A DNA stretch of 64,000 nt, taken from the NCBI GenBank assembly GCA_005888095.1, contig VBKF01000105.1, forward strand, positions 1 to 64,000, given 5' to 3'. The stretch's first letter is position 1. The number at the start of each line of letters is the position of its first letter. The notes under the pieces were generated by a model. It was not told the DNA's origin and searched no databases. It saw nothing but the letters and a program-made list of their open reading frames with translations. The DNA comes from Deltaproteobacteria bacterium. GTDB taxonomy: Bacteria; Desulfobacterota; Binatia; DP-6. Of the stretch, positions 1 through 8,520 are shown in pieces. The translations under genes and the position numbers were made by a program.

Positions 1-1
1 G

Positions 2-826
2 ACGCTCCGCGACATCACCGAGCGCAAGCGGACGGAAGAGGCAGGACGACAGCATCAGGCCGAGCTGGCACACGTGCTCCGGGTCGCGACCATCGAGCAT
101 ATGGCGAGCGGGCTCGCGCACGAGCTGAATCAGCCCCTCACGGCGATCGCCAACGAGGTCGAGGCATGTGCGACCTACGTGCGCGAGGGCAAGCTGGAGC
201 CGCCCCGCCTCCTCGCGTTGCTCGAGCACGCCGGAGCCGAAGCGCTACGGGCCGGCGAGATCGTGCACCACCTGCGCGAGTTCGTGCAGCGGAGCCCTGC
301 GCGCATCGAGACGACGGACCTCTCCAAGGTTGTCCACAACGCGATCCAGTGGTTCGTCCGGGAAATGGAGCAGGCGCAGATCACGGTGCGGCTCGAGCTC
401 GCGTCGCAGGAGCTGCGGGTCTTCGCCGATCGTATCCAGATCGAGCAGGTCATCGTGAACATCCTGCAGAACGCGATCGACGCCATCCGCGAGGCGACCC
501 ACGATACCGGGGAGATTCGCATTCACACGTCGCGGACCGATGACGGGATGGGCGAGGTGACCATATCCGATACCGGCACCGGGTTTCGGGCCGGGGCGGC
601 CGAACGATTGTACGAGCCCTTCTTCACCACCAAACCACAGGGTATGGGGATGGGGCTGGCCATCAGCCGCAGCATCGTCGAGCTGCACCAGGGCCGACTC
701 TCGGTGGCCCCCAGCGCAGCGGGGGCGGGCACCGCGGTGCGATTGGCTCTGCCGCTCGAGGAGAGGGTGTTGCGCCTCACGTCCGCACATTCCCCCCCTC
801 ATAAGGGAGGTCGACATGACGGCTGA
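2..826 (+). CDS. Sensor histidine kinase, FixL-like (5' end outside window)
   Basis: The frame is open from the window edge, so the N-terminus is missing. The first residues read like the end of a PAS domain (TLRDITERKR), followed by a short coiled linker and a HisKA H-box with AHELNQPL; the phosphorylated His codon is at 119-121. An HATPase domain follows, with an N-box (NILQNAIDAIR), a G1 box (DTGTGF) and a G2 box (GMGMGLAIS). PAS-linked kinases with HELNQPL H-boxes are FixL/DctB-like and autophosphorylate before passing phosphate to a partner regulator. The stop codon overlaps the start of the response regulator at 816, so the two are translationally coupled and almost certainly cognate. 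The input signal is unknown because the sensor part lies outside the window. Confidence 0.93.
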   Translation, partial: TLRDITERKRTEEAGRQHQAELAHVLRVATIEHMASGLAHELNQPLTAIANEVEACATYVREGKLEPPRLLALLEHAGAEALRAGEIVHHLREFVQRSPARIETTDLSKVVHNAIQWFVREMEQAQITVRLELASQELRVFADRIQIEQVIVNILQNAIDAIREATHDTGEIRIHTSRTDDGMGEVTISDTGTGFRAGAAERLYEPFFTTKPQGMGMGLAISRSIVELHQGRLSVAPSAAGAGTAVRLALPLEERVLRLTSAHSPPHKGGRHDG

Positions 827-1424
827 GCCGACGGTGTTCGTGGTCGACGACAATCCGGCAGTCCGCAAGTCGCTGCAGGCACTCATGAACGCGGCGAGCC
901 TGGCGAGCGAAACGTATGCGTCGTCCGAGGAGTTCCTCGAGACCTACGACGCGCGGCGCCCCGGCTGCCTGGTCCTGGACGTCCGCCTCCGGGGGCGCAA
1001 TGGTCTCGATCTGCAGGACGAGCTCCGCAGACGGAACGCGAGCGTACCCATCATCGTCATGACCGGCTACGGCGACGTCCCCACCTCCGTCCGCGCGTTC
1101 AAAGGCGGCGCGATCGACTTCCTCCGGAAGCCCGTCCCTCCGAAGGCGCTGCTCGAGCGCATCCGTGAGGCCCTCAGGCTCGATGCGCAGGCCCGCGACG
1201 CGACCGCGCAGCACGCCGAGCTGGCCGACCGCATCGCGCGACTCACTCCGCGCGAGCGCCAGGTCATGGACCTGCTGGCCGTGGGGAAGAGCTCCAAGGG
1301 CATCGCGACGGCACTGGACATCAGCGTGCGCACGGTGGAGAGCCATCGCCGCACCGTCTTGAGGAAGATTAACGTCTCCTCGGCGGCGGAGCTGGCCCGT
1401 GCGGTCGCCCGGCTGCAGCCGTAG
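816..1424 (+). CDS. FixJ/NarL-type response regulator with LuxR HTH
   Basis: A 202-residue protein. The receiver domain (about 5-120) has acidic residues D11 and D12, the predicted phospho-acceptor D55 (LVLDV), a TGYGD stretch after strand beta-4 and K in FLRKPV. The C-terminal LuxR-type HTH (about 136-198) has the usual LTPRERQVMDLL start and VRTVESHRR recognition helix. The order, length and overlap with the kinase gene match FixL-FixJ/TodS-like pairs. Known members bind promoters as phosphorylated dimers. Targets cannot be read from the window. The next gene is convergent, so this pair forms its own operon end. Confidence 0.95.
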   Translation: MTAEPTVFVVDDNPAVRKSLQALMNAASLASETYASSEEFLETYDARRPGCLVLDVRLRGRNGLDLQDELRRRNASVPIIVMTGYGDVPTSVRAFKGGAIDFLRKPVPPKALLERIREALRLDAQARDATAQHAELADRIARLTPRERQVMDLLAVGKSSKGIATALDISVRTVESHRRTVLRKINVSSAAELARAVARLQP

Positions 1425-1562
1425 CACCCCCGCAGTTCTACGTACGCATCAGTATGTCGGTACCTCATCGCCGCACTCGAGCTGGCTCTGCGTTGCGCGC
1501 ACCGCGGACTCCGGGGGAGGCGAGGAGGTTCGCCTCTTCCAATCGGCGGACACGTCGCGTCG

Positions 1563-1970
1563 TCAGCGGGCTGCGGCTTCCGGGTCGCCCGTCGGCCCCG
1601 CGTCCTGGGCGGCGGCCTGCTTGCGGAGCGTCATCACGAGTGCGCCGTCGGCGTCGTAGCCGGCGCTCGATCCTTCCTCGACCACGAGCTCAGGGAGGCG
1701 AAGGGGTTGCGAGCGGATCCGTCGGCCATCCGCGTCGCGCGCCAGCACGACCGTCTCGCGGCCCGCGAACCGAATCTCGACCGACCCGGGCTCGACATCT
1801 CCGGACGCCTGGATGCGCAGGAGAATCGCATCCGGCGTCTCGCTGACGGAGACCGCGAGCGCGGCGGACGCGGCGCCGGGGCGGTCGTCGGGGGAGGTGC
1901 CGGGATCGCTGGCGCTCACCCTCGACGTTAGGAGGACGAGCAGAAGGAACGCGCCGGCCACGCGAGACAT
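1563..1970 (-). CDS. Secreted protein with an Hsp20/CS-like fold (tentative)
   Basis: Begins MSRVAGAFLLLVLLTS, a clear signal peptide, followed by a region alternating hydrophobic and charged residues (SETPDAILLRIQASG ... VEIRFAGRETVVLAR ... LVMTLRK). This resembles the beta-sandwich of small heat-shock proteins but lacks a firm family signature. The frame stays open upstream, and an alternative start at 2138 would add 56 polar residues before the hydrophobic segment. I chose 1970 because the signal peptide then sits at the N-terminus. A periplasmic chaperone-like role is inference only. It converges with the two-component operon. Confidence 0.5.
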   Translation of the reverse strand: MSRVAGAFLLLVLLTSRVSASDPGTSPDDRPGAASAALAVSVSETPDAILLRIQASGDVEPGSVEIRFAGRETVVLARDADGRRIRSQPLRLPELVVEEGSSAGYDADGALVMTLRKQAAAQDAGPTGDPEAAAR

Positions 1971-2136
1971 GCGCTTCTCGTCGCCTTTGGCAACGCGCGC
2001 GAACCTGCGCTGGTACTCCTCCAGCTCCGTCTCTCGGTGCATGGCCTGCGCCACCATGTGGGCCGCGTGAGCGAGCACACCGTGAGCGCGCTGCGCGCTT
2101 TCCGCCGGATTGTTCCTCTTCGGCCCAGGCTGCATC

Positions 2137-2440
2137 ATTCGTCCCTCACCGGGTTCCACTCACAGCCATGCTGGCCCGGCGAATCGACCTCGCGCCGGTA
2201 GGTGGCCTCGATCGCTTCGGCTTCCTTGCGCCCCGCCTCTTCGGCCTCACGCGAGCCCCTGCGTGAGCTGACCGAGCTCTTTTTAGCAGGTGGCCAGGGA
2301 CCCGCGAATCCGGGACACTACGCGCGGTTATCTGCGTGCGTAGTTCTCCGCGCCCTACGTCCGGTTCCAGGCGGCCGCCGCCCGGGAGAGGCCCGATGCG
2401 ACCGGTGAGATCGACGTCCAGACCTCCACCCGCGCCCTCA
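2137..2440 (-). other. Non-coding or degenerate stretch with a short open tail
   Basis: No intact gene is seen. One minus-strand frame stays open for about 55 codons (SREAEEAGRKEAEAIEATYR) and ends in a TGA that overlaps an ATGATG at about 2135-2138. This could be the tail of a deleted gene. Its composition is Glu/Ala/Arg-rich and it has no recognisable start. The rest looks like remnant sequence next to the recombinase scrap. Confidence 0.35.
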
Positions 2441-2507
2441 GGAGCGTCATCGCGAGCGCCTTGTGGCCCATCAGCTCCTGCACGGTGCCGAGGTCGACGC
2501 CCGCCAT
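2441..2507 (-). pseudogene. Tyrosine recombinase (phage integrase) C-terminal scrap
   Basis: The minus strand reads AGVDLGTVQELMGHKALAMTL, the conserved G-H-K segment before the catalytic Tyr in tyrosine recombinases. The RYAHL-type catalytic Tyr that should follow is gone; the frame continues as LRARVEVW and stops at 2355. Only about 22 codons survive. They are fused directly behind the end of a TPR fragment in another frame. This is a scar of a lost mobile element. Confidence 0.7.
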
Positions 2508-2777
2508 CCTCCGCCTGCTCGAGGTCGCCCCGGTGGAGCGCGATGGCGCCGAGCGCCACGAGCACGCGGTGCTGCCGCGGCTGGTACCGCAGGGACCCCT
2601 CGTACTGCCGCTCCCCCTCCGCGAAGTCACCGCGCCAGACCGCCGCGAGCGCGAGCACGTTGCGCGCCGCGACGTTCTCGGGCGCTGCCGCGATCAGCTT
2701 CACGAGCACACCTTCTCGGCGGAGTCCCACCGCCCGTCCCGCGCCAGCTGTCGAGCCTTCTGGAGCTCGGCATAGGC
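2508..2777 (-). pseudogene. TPR-protein fragment with frameshift
   Basis: The minus strand encodes AYAELQKARQLARDGRWDSAEK in one frame and VLVKLIAAAPENVAARNVLAL... in the next. The two are separated by an apparent 2-base insertion near 2711. The continuation (WRGDFAEGERQYEGSLRYQP ... LGAIALHRGDLEQAE) is a typical tetratricopeptide series. There is no start, and the 3' end breaks into the recombinase scrap. It may derive from a TPR lipoprotein or from the tail of a cytochrome-TPR protein like that at 48.5-50.9 kb; the similarity is too general to decide. Confidence 0.6.
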
Positions 2778-2963
2778 GGAGCGAACCGCGGGTCGGAGCG
2801 GAGGAGCGGTAGCCGCAACAACCCTGACGCACACCAGGGTGCGGAGAAATGCCCAAGAATTGTGGATCGCAGTGTCGGCATCTGCTGCCCGGGGAGCGGT
2901 AGCGACCGTCGCGACGATTGCGACGGTCGTGCAGGAGCATTCCTTGGACCGGGTGGGGGGGAC

Positions 2964-3788
2964 TCACTTCTTCGGGAACAAGAAGATGAACGCGAACCGG
3001 ATACCCCAGTCGGGCGCGGCGGTCGGGCCCTCTGCGTACCACTTCGGAGCGAGCTGGAGGCTGATCGGCTGCCCAGCGATCTTGAGCACCTGGCTGACGG
3101 GGGCGATCAGGGGGACCGTCCACTTGGTTTGCGTCCAGTCGTACGCCGACTCCGTCTGGAAGCCGAAGCTGGTGTAGGTCTTCGTGGTGTACGACACGAA
3201 CGGCTGGAGGAACGTCTGGCTCACGTGCGCGTGGTCCTCGTCGCCGGCGACGGACCAGACGTGGTTCACCAGCGCGCCGTACGTCCAACCGCTCGCCTGG
3301 CGGAGGGCGACCGCCGTGGGACCGACACCGAACTTGCCCGCCCCGAGGAAGTCGTTGGTCGCCGATGGGAACTGGAGGACGGGGCCGGCGCCGCAGATGA
3401 TCCCGCCCGGGCCCGGGGCCTTCGGCGAGAAGAACAGGCTCTGCACGATGTCGCCGAGACCGTCCTGCGTCGTCGGGCCGATCGTGTCGGTCTGATGGAT
3501 GATCGGGACGATCGTTCGCGAGATGACGTTCCAGTTCTCCGAGATCGAGATCGGAATGACCGGCTGCACGTTGACCAGGTAGCGAAACCCCTTGCTCCCC
3601 TGACCGGCGCCCCATTCGAAGTTGCTCTGGAATGGAACGCTGATGAGCGCCGCGATCGGGTTCTGCAGCTTCTTGGCGAGTTCGGCGGTATCCTCACTCG
3701 CTGCAGGCGGCTCATCTTCGGCGAAGGCCGCGCCCGCGAGGAAGATGCCGACGAGGATCGCGAAGGCGAGCGCCGACAGCCGCCGCAT
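2964..3788 (-). CDS. Outer-membrane beta-barrel protein (transporter/MetA-like family)
   Basis: A 274-residue protein with a cleavable signal peptide (MRRLSALAFAILVGIFLAGAAFA). Amphipathic beta strands rich in Trp, Gly and aromatic residues follow, and it ends in ...IRFAFIFLFPKK. Segments such as NPIAALISVPFQSNF, GLGDIVQSLFFSP and GPVLQFPSAT match the 'neuromodulation/transporter' barrel family that is common next to AraC activators and sulfatases. The window holds a decayed relative at 20824-21636. Start 3788 was chosen because it begins the signal peptide and lies 59 bases after a copy of the 19-base element. The AraC gene is just upstream on the same strand, so control by that activator is likely. 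Confidence 0.85.
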   Translation of the reverse strand: MRRLSALAFAILVGIFLAGAAFAEDEPPAASEDTAELAKKLQNPIAALISVPFQSNFEWGAGQGSKGFRYLVNVQPVIPISISENWNVISRTIVPIIHQTDTIGPTTQDGLGDIVQSLFFSPKAPGPGGIICGAGPVLQFPSATNDFLGAGKFGVGPTAVALRQASGWTYGALVNHVWSVAGDEDHAHVSQTFLQPFVSYTTKTYTSFGFQTESAYDWTQTKWTVPLIAPVSQVLKIAGQPISLQLAPKWYAEGPTAAPDWGIRFAFIFLFPKK

Positions 3789-3847
3789 GGGCCGTGAGTC
3801 GAGCTTCAGCACCGTGATGCCATCAATTACCAGTGCCCGGTGAAGCG

Positions 3848-3866
3848 GTCTTGCCATTCCGGCGGG
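3848..3866 (-). promoter_or_regulatory. 19-base element, site A (upstream of the OMP gene)
   Basis: On the minus strand the second half-site and flank AATGGCAAGAC are perfect; the first half-site has drifted (CCCG for TGGC). A TA step (TAATTG) begins exactly 19 bases after the element, and the OMP start is 59 bases away. It lies between the AraC stop and the OMP start. Confidence 0.7.
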
Positions 3867-3883
3867 CACGCGGGTCACCAGTT

Positions 3884-5017
3884 TCAGCCGCGCCAGGCGA
3901 GACGCAACGAGCTGCCCGACCTCAGGTTCGGCGCTACGGTTCGGCTGGTGGGGGATGGGGAGGTAAGGGGGGACGTGCGAGTTTCCCTGCGGCTCGCGCG
4001 GCGAAATTCGCGCGGAGCGACGCCGGTCCATCGCCGAAAGGCACGGGTGAAGTGGGCATGGTCCGAGTAGCCAAGATCGAGCGCGATATCGAGAACGGTG
4101 GCATCCGTGCCCTGGAGCAGATGGACCGCGGTGTCGAAGCGCGCCTGCGCAACCAGACGCCCGTAGCTCAACCCCCCCTCGGCCAACCGCCGTTGCAGCG
4201 CACGGATGCTCGTGCCGATCGCGCTCGCGGTGACGCCGATGCGGGGGCAGTCGGACGAGGACAGCGTCGCGATCACCTGCAGCACCGATAGCGGGAAGTC
4301 GCCCGCTGGACCCGATGCCCGCCATGCTTCGATGTCCCTGTCCCCGATCTGGCGAGCCGCCGCCGTCCGCACGAGCGGCCGAGTCAACAGGGACTGCGGG
4401 AACGTGAGGGCGGGTTCCCTTTGTCGGAAGACGATCCTCGCGTCGCGCACGACATCGGGGTCACGCAAGCCGTCCGTCCTGGTCGTCTCGAGCACCACGT
4501 CATCCCGCCGCCAGCGTGGTCCGGCGGCGAGACGCAGAACGTTGAGCGCCAGCATCAGGCTGTAGTCATCCGCTTGCCAGTGTGTGTCCGCGAGGCCGTC
4601 GACGAACCGATGACCCAGCCGCACTCGATCGCCGTCGTGCACGAGCCAAGCGTGCCCACCGGAGCTGAAGACTGCCAACGTGTTCATCGCGGTCTGGATC
4701 GCGTCATGGACTGTGCGCGAGCGGTGAATCAGGTGGCCGAAAACCCCGAGCGCGTCGATGGATGCGTGGTGTCCGGCGAGGAGCCCGAGATTTCCGACGC
4801 CGCTCATCCGCGCCGATTCCTCCATGAAGCCTAACGCTTGGGAAACGGAGAGCAGGTCTTCGGGATCGTCGAACATGGAACCCGAGAGGTGCGCGCGCGC
4901 AAGGAGCTGCTCGACGGGCGCGCCGATGCTCCGGAGAAAGGAGACGACGGGTATCAACCAAGCTACGCGGATGAGCGCGACGGGCTGCGACCGGGGACCT
5001 GCCCCGAGCTTGTGCAT
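3884..5017 (-). CDS. AraC-family activator, OruR/Arabinose_bd type
   Basis: A 377-residue protein. The N-terminal half (about 10-200) is the all-helical ligand-binding domain of OruR/VirS-like AraC proteins (LIRVAWLIPVVSFLRSIGAP ... LGLLAG). The C-terminal double HTH (about 255-345) shows SIRALQRRLAEGGLSYGRLV, then the diagnostic IALDLGYSDHAHFTRAFRRWTG and P-REFR. The frame extends to 5128, but MHKLGAGPRSQPV at 5017 fits the family length. It is divergent from the AAA regulator at 5127. It is the only intact AraC in the window and the best candidate to bind the 19-base element: such proteins use two HTHs on direct repeats about 10 bp apart. The ligand is unknown. Confidence 0.92.
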   Translation of the reverse strand: MHKLGAGPRSQPVALIRVAWLIPVVSFLRSIGAPVEQLLARAHLSGSMFDDPEDLLSVSQALGFMEESARMSGVGNLGLLAGHHASIDALGVFGHLIHRSRTVHDAIQTAMNTLAVFSSGGHAWLVHDGDRVRLGHRFVDGLADTHWQADDYSLMLALNVLRLAAGPRWRRDDVVLETTRTDGLRDPDVVRDARIVFRQREPALTFPQSLLTRPLVRTAAARQIGDRDIEAWRASGPAGDFPLSVLQVIATLSSSDCPRIGVTASAIGTSIRALQRRLAEGGLSYGRLVAQARFDTAVHLLQGTDATVLDIALDLGYSDHAHFTRAFRRWTGVAPREFRRASRRETRTSPLTSPSPTSRTVAPNLRSGSSLRLAWRG

Positions 5018-5126
5018 GGCCCGCGACGGTATGCGGGTCCCGTATGAAAGTCCTGAAAGGACCAGGAAATATCTCGGAAACTCCCCCTTGCTTGTATTGG
5101 CGCAGGTCGTGTGCCACTGCTCGCCC

Positions 5127-8069
5127 ATGGCCGATCCGGGGGGCGTCGCGCCTCCCCCGAGGGTTCGGGGCGAAATTCGCTTCGCGCCCTACCGCCTCGA
5201 CTTGGACGCCGGATTGTTACGGTCCGGTGACAGAGCGATCTCGCTACGGCCGAAGACCTGGGCCGTGCTCCGCTACCTCGCCGAACGCCCCGGCGTGCTC
5301 GTGACCAAGGAGGAGATACTCGACGCCGTCTGGGGGAGAATCACCGTCACCGAAGCCACGCTCACCAAGTCGATCGGGGAGATCCGTGACGCATTGCACG
5401 ACGAGGTCCGGCATCCACGATTCGTGGAGACGGTGCATCGGCGGGGCTTCCGGTTCGTATCCACCGGCGAGGCGGCAGGGGAGCCTCGCGATTCCGGCTC
5501 CGCGGCGCATCCGCCGGCCCACCTCGTCGGGCGCGAGACGGAGCTGATCCGTCTGCATCAACTCCTCGAGGTTGCCGCCGGGGGCACCCGACAGACGGTG
5601 TTCATCACCGGAGAAGCCGGGATCGGCAAGACGACGCTCGTCGAAGCGTTCCTCGCCGCCGTTGCCAGCCGATCCGGTGCGGGCGAGACCATAGTTGCGG
5701 CGGGACAGTGCGTGCGCCGGAACAGCGGCCAAGAGCCTCTGATGCCGGTCCTCGAAGCCGTCGGGCGTCTGGCGCGTGGGCCGCGCGCGGCGCGGGTCGT
5801 GCAGCTGCTGCGCGAGCACGCACCGGCCTGGCTCATCCAGCTTCCCTGGCTCGTCGAGCTGGGAGAACTCCAGGATCTGCGAGCCGGTCTTTCCGGCACC
5901 ACGCCCGAGCGCATGCTGCGGGTCTTCGCTCAGCTCGTCGAGGAGCTGACCAACGACGTCACGCTCGTGCTCGTGCTCGAGGATCTGCACTGGGCAGACG
6001 ACAGCACTGTCGACCTAGTCTCGATCCTCGCCCAGCGCCCCGAGCGTGCGCGGCTTCTCCTGCTCGGCAGCTACCGCGCTGCCGAGGCGATCGCCAACGC
6101 CGGGCCGTTCGACGGGATGCGGCGCCTCCTCGGCTTGAAGCACCGCTGCGTGGAGCTGCCGCTCGACCTCCTCCCGTTGTCGGGCGTCGAGGCCTACCTG
6201 GCCGCCCGATTCGGTGGTCCCGGAACGCCGGCTCCGCTCGCTCGGCTCCTGCACGCACAGAGCGAGGGGAATCCGCTGTTCCTGGCGACGGCGGTCGACC
6301 ACCTCGTGGCTCGCGGCTGGCTCGAGCAAGGCGACCAGGGAGCCATCGTCGCAACCGACTTCGAGACGCTCGAGCGGTACATCCCGGGAAGCCTCCGTGA
6401 CCTCGTCGAGTTGGAGGTCCGCGGCCTGGAGGAGTTCCAGGTCGCGGTACTGGAGGCCGGGAGCGTCACGGGCCCCGAGTTCGGCGCCCAGGTGGTGGCG
6501 GCGGCGCTCGAAGCGCCCGTCGAGCAGGTAGAGGATGCGTGCGAGCACCTCGTGCGCGCGCAACGGTTCCTGCGCTCCAGCGATACCGAGGCATGGCCCG
6601 ACGGCGCCGTCGCCGCTCGCTACGCCTTCGCGCACGCTCTCTACCAGCGCGTGCTCTACCAGCGCATCCCTGCCCGGCGACGCCAACTCCTCCATCAACG
6701 GATCGGCGAGCGGCTCGAGACGGGCTTCGGGGACAGGGGCGCGGAGGTCGCCGGCGAGCTCGCGGCGCACTTCGAGCGAGGCCGCGTCCCCGGACGGGCG
6801 ATTCCATGGCTCGAAAGTGCTGCGGAGTCCTCGGCGCGACGCTTCGCTCCACGCGAGGCCGCCAACTACATGCGACGGGCGCTCGGACTGCTGGCGCACG
6901 AGCCGGAGGGACCAGAACGCTGGCGGTGCGAGATTCGGCTATGCTCTTCACTGGGCGCTGCCGTGATCGCCACGAACGGGTTCGCGGCCGAGGAGGCATG
7001 GACGAGCCTCGCACGAGCACATGACCTCGCTGCCAACATGGGAGGCGCGGTCGAGTTCTTTCATGTCGCCTACATGCTGCTAAACGCCAGCCTCGCGCGC
7101 GCCGACGTCGCTCAGACGCCGCGCCTCACGGAGGAGTTCGCGCGGGCGGCGGAGCAGGTCGGCACACAGGAGGCTCGTCTCGTCGCCGCTATGCTGACGG
7201 CGAACGCCGCATTCTGGGAGGGCCGATACGCCGACGCAGCCGCCCTGGCGGATCTGACAAGAGCCGACCCGACGATCCTCGGGGGTTCCGTCCCGGGCGA
7301 GAACCCCGTCGTCTGGGCGCACGCCGTGGAGGGCTGGCGCCTGTGGCTCCTCGGCCACCCCGACCGGGCTTCAGCGTCCGCCCGGGCCGCGATCACGTGC
7401 GCCCGCTCGCAACCGAACCCGGTAAACCTCGCCATGGCGCTGGCCCTCGCGGCGCCCGTCCACCTGTGGCGTGGCGATCTGCACGACGCGAATATAGTCG
7501 TCGAGGAGGGGCTCCGCCTGGCGGGCGAGCACGGATTCGGGCTCTGGCTCGCCATGCTCCGCAGCGTAGCCGGAGGGATCCATCTTCGCCGCGGGGACGC
7601 CGACGCCGCCGTCCGCGACCTCCGTGAGGCGCTGGTGGATCTCCGTCGCATCAGTGTCTGGGTCCACGTCCCCTCACTGCTGACCGGTCTCGCCGAGGCC
7701 TGGTTGCAGCTCGGGCAGCTCGCCGAGGGGCTCGCGGCGGTCGACGAGGGACTCGAGATGGTGCGTACGACGCTCTGCCGGTGGCACGCCCCAGAGCTTT
7801 GGAGGATACGCGGTGAGCTGCTCGCGGCCCAGCGCGAGCCGCGGGACGCCGTCGATTCGTCCTTGGAGCGCGCGCTCGAGACGGCGCGCGCACAAGGGGC
7901 GCGCGCCTTCGAGCTCCGGGCGGCTACCGCCCTCGCACGCCGGCTCGCGGCTCGGGGCCGGAAGGCTGAAGCTCGCGCGACGCTCACCCTGCCATACGAG
8001 GCCTTCACCGAAGGCCGCGACACCGCCGACCTCGGCGCAGCGCGCGCGTTGCTCCGTGAGCTGGGCTGA
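5127..8069 (+). CDS. OmpR-type DNA-binding / AAA ATPase / TPR regulator
   Basis: About 980 residues. An N-terminal winged helix of the Trans_reg_C type (about 18-112; LRPKTWAVLRYLAERPGVLV, VHRRGFRF) comes first. An AAA/STAND-like ATPase follows, with Walker A GEAGIGKTT near residue 163 and Walker B LVLVLEDLHWAD near 280. Helical repeats of the LuxR/MalT-type TPR class run to the end. COG3899/CadC-like fusions of this plan are signal-dependent regulators. The frame is open further upstream (to 4758), but the start at 5127 removes the low-complexity overlap with AraC and begins just before the DNA-binding domain. The divergent spacing of 109 bases from the AraC start suggests a shared control region. 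Confidence 0.88.
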   Translation: MADPGGVAPPPRVRGEIRFAPYRLDLDAGLLRSGDRAISLRPKTWAVLRYLAERPGVLVTKEEILDAVWGRITVTEATLTKSIGEIRDALHDEVRHPRFVETVHRRGFRFVSTGEAAGEPRDSGSAAHPPAHLVGRETELIRLHQLLEVAAGGTRQTVFITGEAGIGKTTLVEAFLAAVASRSGAGETIVAAGQCVRRNSGQEPLMPVLEAVGRLARGPRAARVVQLLREHAPAWLIQLPWLVELGELQDLRAGLSGTTPERMLRVFAQLVEELTNDVTLVLVLEDLHWADDSTVDLVSILAQRPERARLLLLGSYRAAEAIANAGPFDGMRRLLGLKHRCVELPLDLLPLSGVEAYLAARFGGPGTPAPLARLLHAQSEGNPLFLATAVDHLVARGWLEQGDQGAIVATDFETLERYIPGSLRDLVELEVRGLEEFQVAVLEAGSVTGPEFGAQVVAAALEAPVEQVEDACEHLVRAQRFLRSSDTEAWPDGAVAARYAFAHALYQRVLYQRIPARRRQLLHQRIGERLETGFGDRGAEVAGELAAHFERGRVPGRAIPWLESAAESSARRFAPREAANYMRRALGLLAHEPEGPERWRCEIRLCSSLGAAVIATNGFAAEEAWTSLARAHDLAANMGGAVEFFHVAYMLLNASLARADVAQTPRLTEEFARAAEQVGTQEARLVAAMLTANAAFWEGRYADAAALADLTRADPTILGGSVPGENPVVWAHAVEGWRLWLLGHPDRASASARAAITCARSQPNPVNLAMALALAAPVHLWRGDLHDANIVVEEGLRLAGEHGFGLWLAMLRSVAGGIHLRRGDADAAVRDLREALVDLRRISVWVHVPSLLTGLAEAWLQLGQLAEGLAAVDEGLEMVRTTLCRWHAPELWRIRGELLAAQREPRDAVDSSLERALETARAQGARAFELRAATALARRLAARGRKAEARATLTLPYEAFTEGRDTADLGAARALLRELG

Positions 8070-8165
8070 CGCCGACCTGACGCACGGCGCTCCTGGCAGA
8101 GTAATTTCCGGGATCTTTCCGTCGGTTGTGGGGACTGGCAGGCGCCGGGCGCCTAGGCTCGCGCC

Positions 8166-8402
8166 GTGGGAGGTGACGACGAGCGTGCCGGAGTCGGTGG
8201 GGGACCGGGCGGTTCCTCCCTGCCCGTGTCGAGATCTTTCGTCGTCCAGCTCACCGTCGACACGGTGCCGGCTTCCCGGGGGTTCCGGGGCCGCGTCGAG
8301 CACATCGAGTCCGGACGGTCTCGACGGTTCGCCTCGCTAGAAGACCTCGGGGCATTCATCGGGGAGGTGCTCGAGGCGAATCAGAGCCGCGAGGACGTCT
8401 GA
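8166..8402 (+). CDS. Small conserved hypothetical protein
   Basis: A 78-residue protein starting with GTG. The core SRSFVVQLTVDTV ... FRGRVEHIESGRSRRFASLEDLGAFIGEVL matches a small bacterial family that usually follows or precedes regulators and has no assigned function. It has no signal peptide or transmembrane segment. It lies 96 bases after the AAA regulator on the same strand and may be cotranscribed. The N-terminal Gly-rich part may be untranslated if a later GTG near 8226 is used. Confidence 0.65.
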   Translation: MGGDDERAGVGGGPGGSSLPVSRSFVVQLTVDTVPASRGFRGRVEHIESGRSRRFASLEDLGAFIGEVLEANQSREDV

Positions 8403-8418
8403 GGAGGACGAGCCGCGC

Positions 8419-8520
8419 TCACGGGGTCTCGAGCACTGCGTTCAGATGCGCCGCGACCGCCGCGTTGTTCCGTATCCCCATGTGCGTCTCGTCGTAGCCG
8501 AAGATCTTGAGGCGGTCGTG
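8419..8520 (-). pseudogene. C-terminal fragment of an unidentified (possibly alpha/beta-hydrolase) protein
   Basis: The minus strand reads RLKIFGYDETHMGIRNN and then AAVAAHLNAVLETP before a stop. This looks like a genuine conserved C-terminus with a His placed like the catalytic His of alpha/beta hydrolases. Upstream of it the frame turns into the antisense of the AsmA-like gene, so only about 34 codons survive. The family assignment is weak. Confidence 0.4.

Noticed and set aside
2146-3615. Long minus-strand frame running through the OMP gene
   Set aside because: The true OMP frame is different and has a signal peptide and barrel strands; the long frame is a shadow apart from the TPR fragment near its end.
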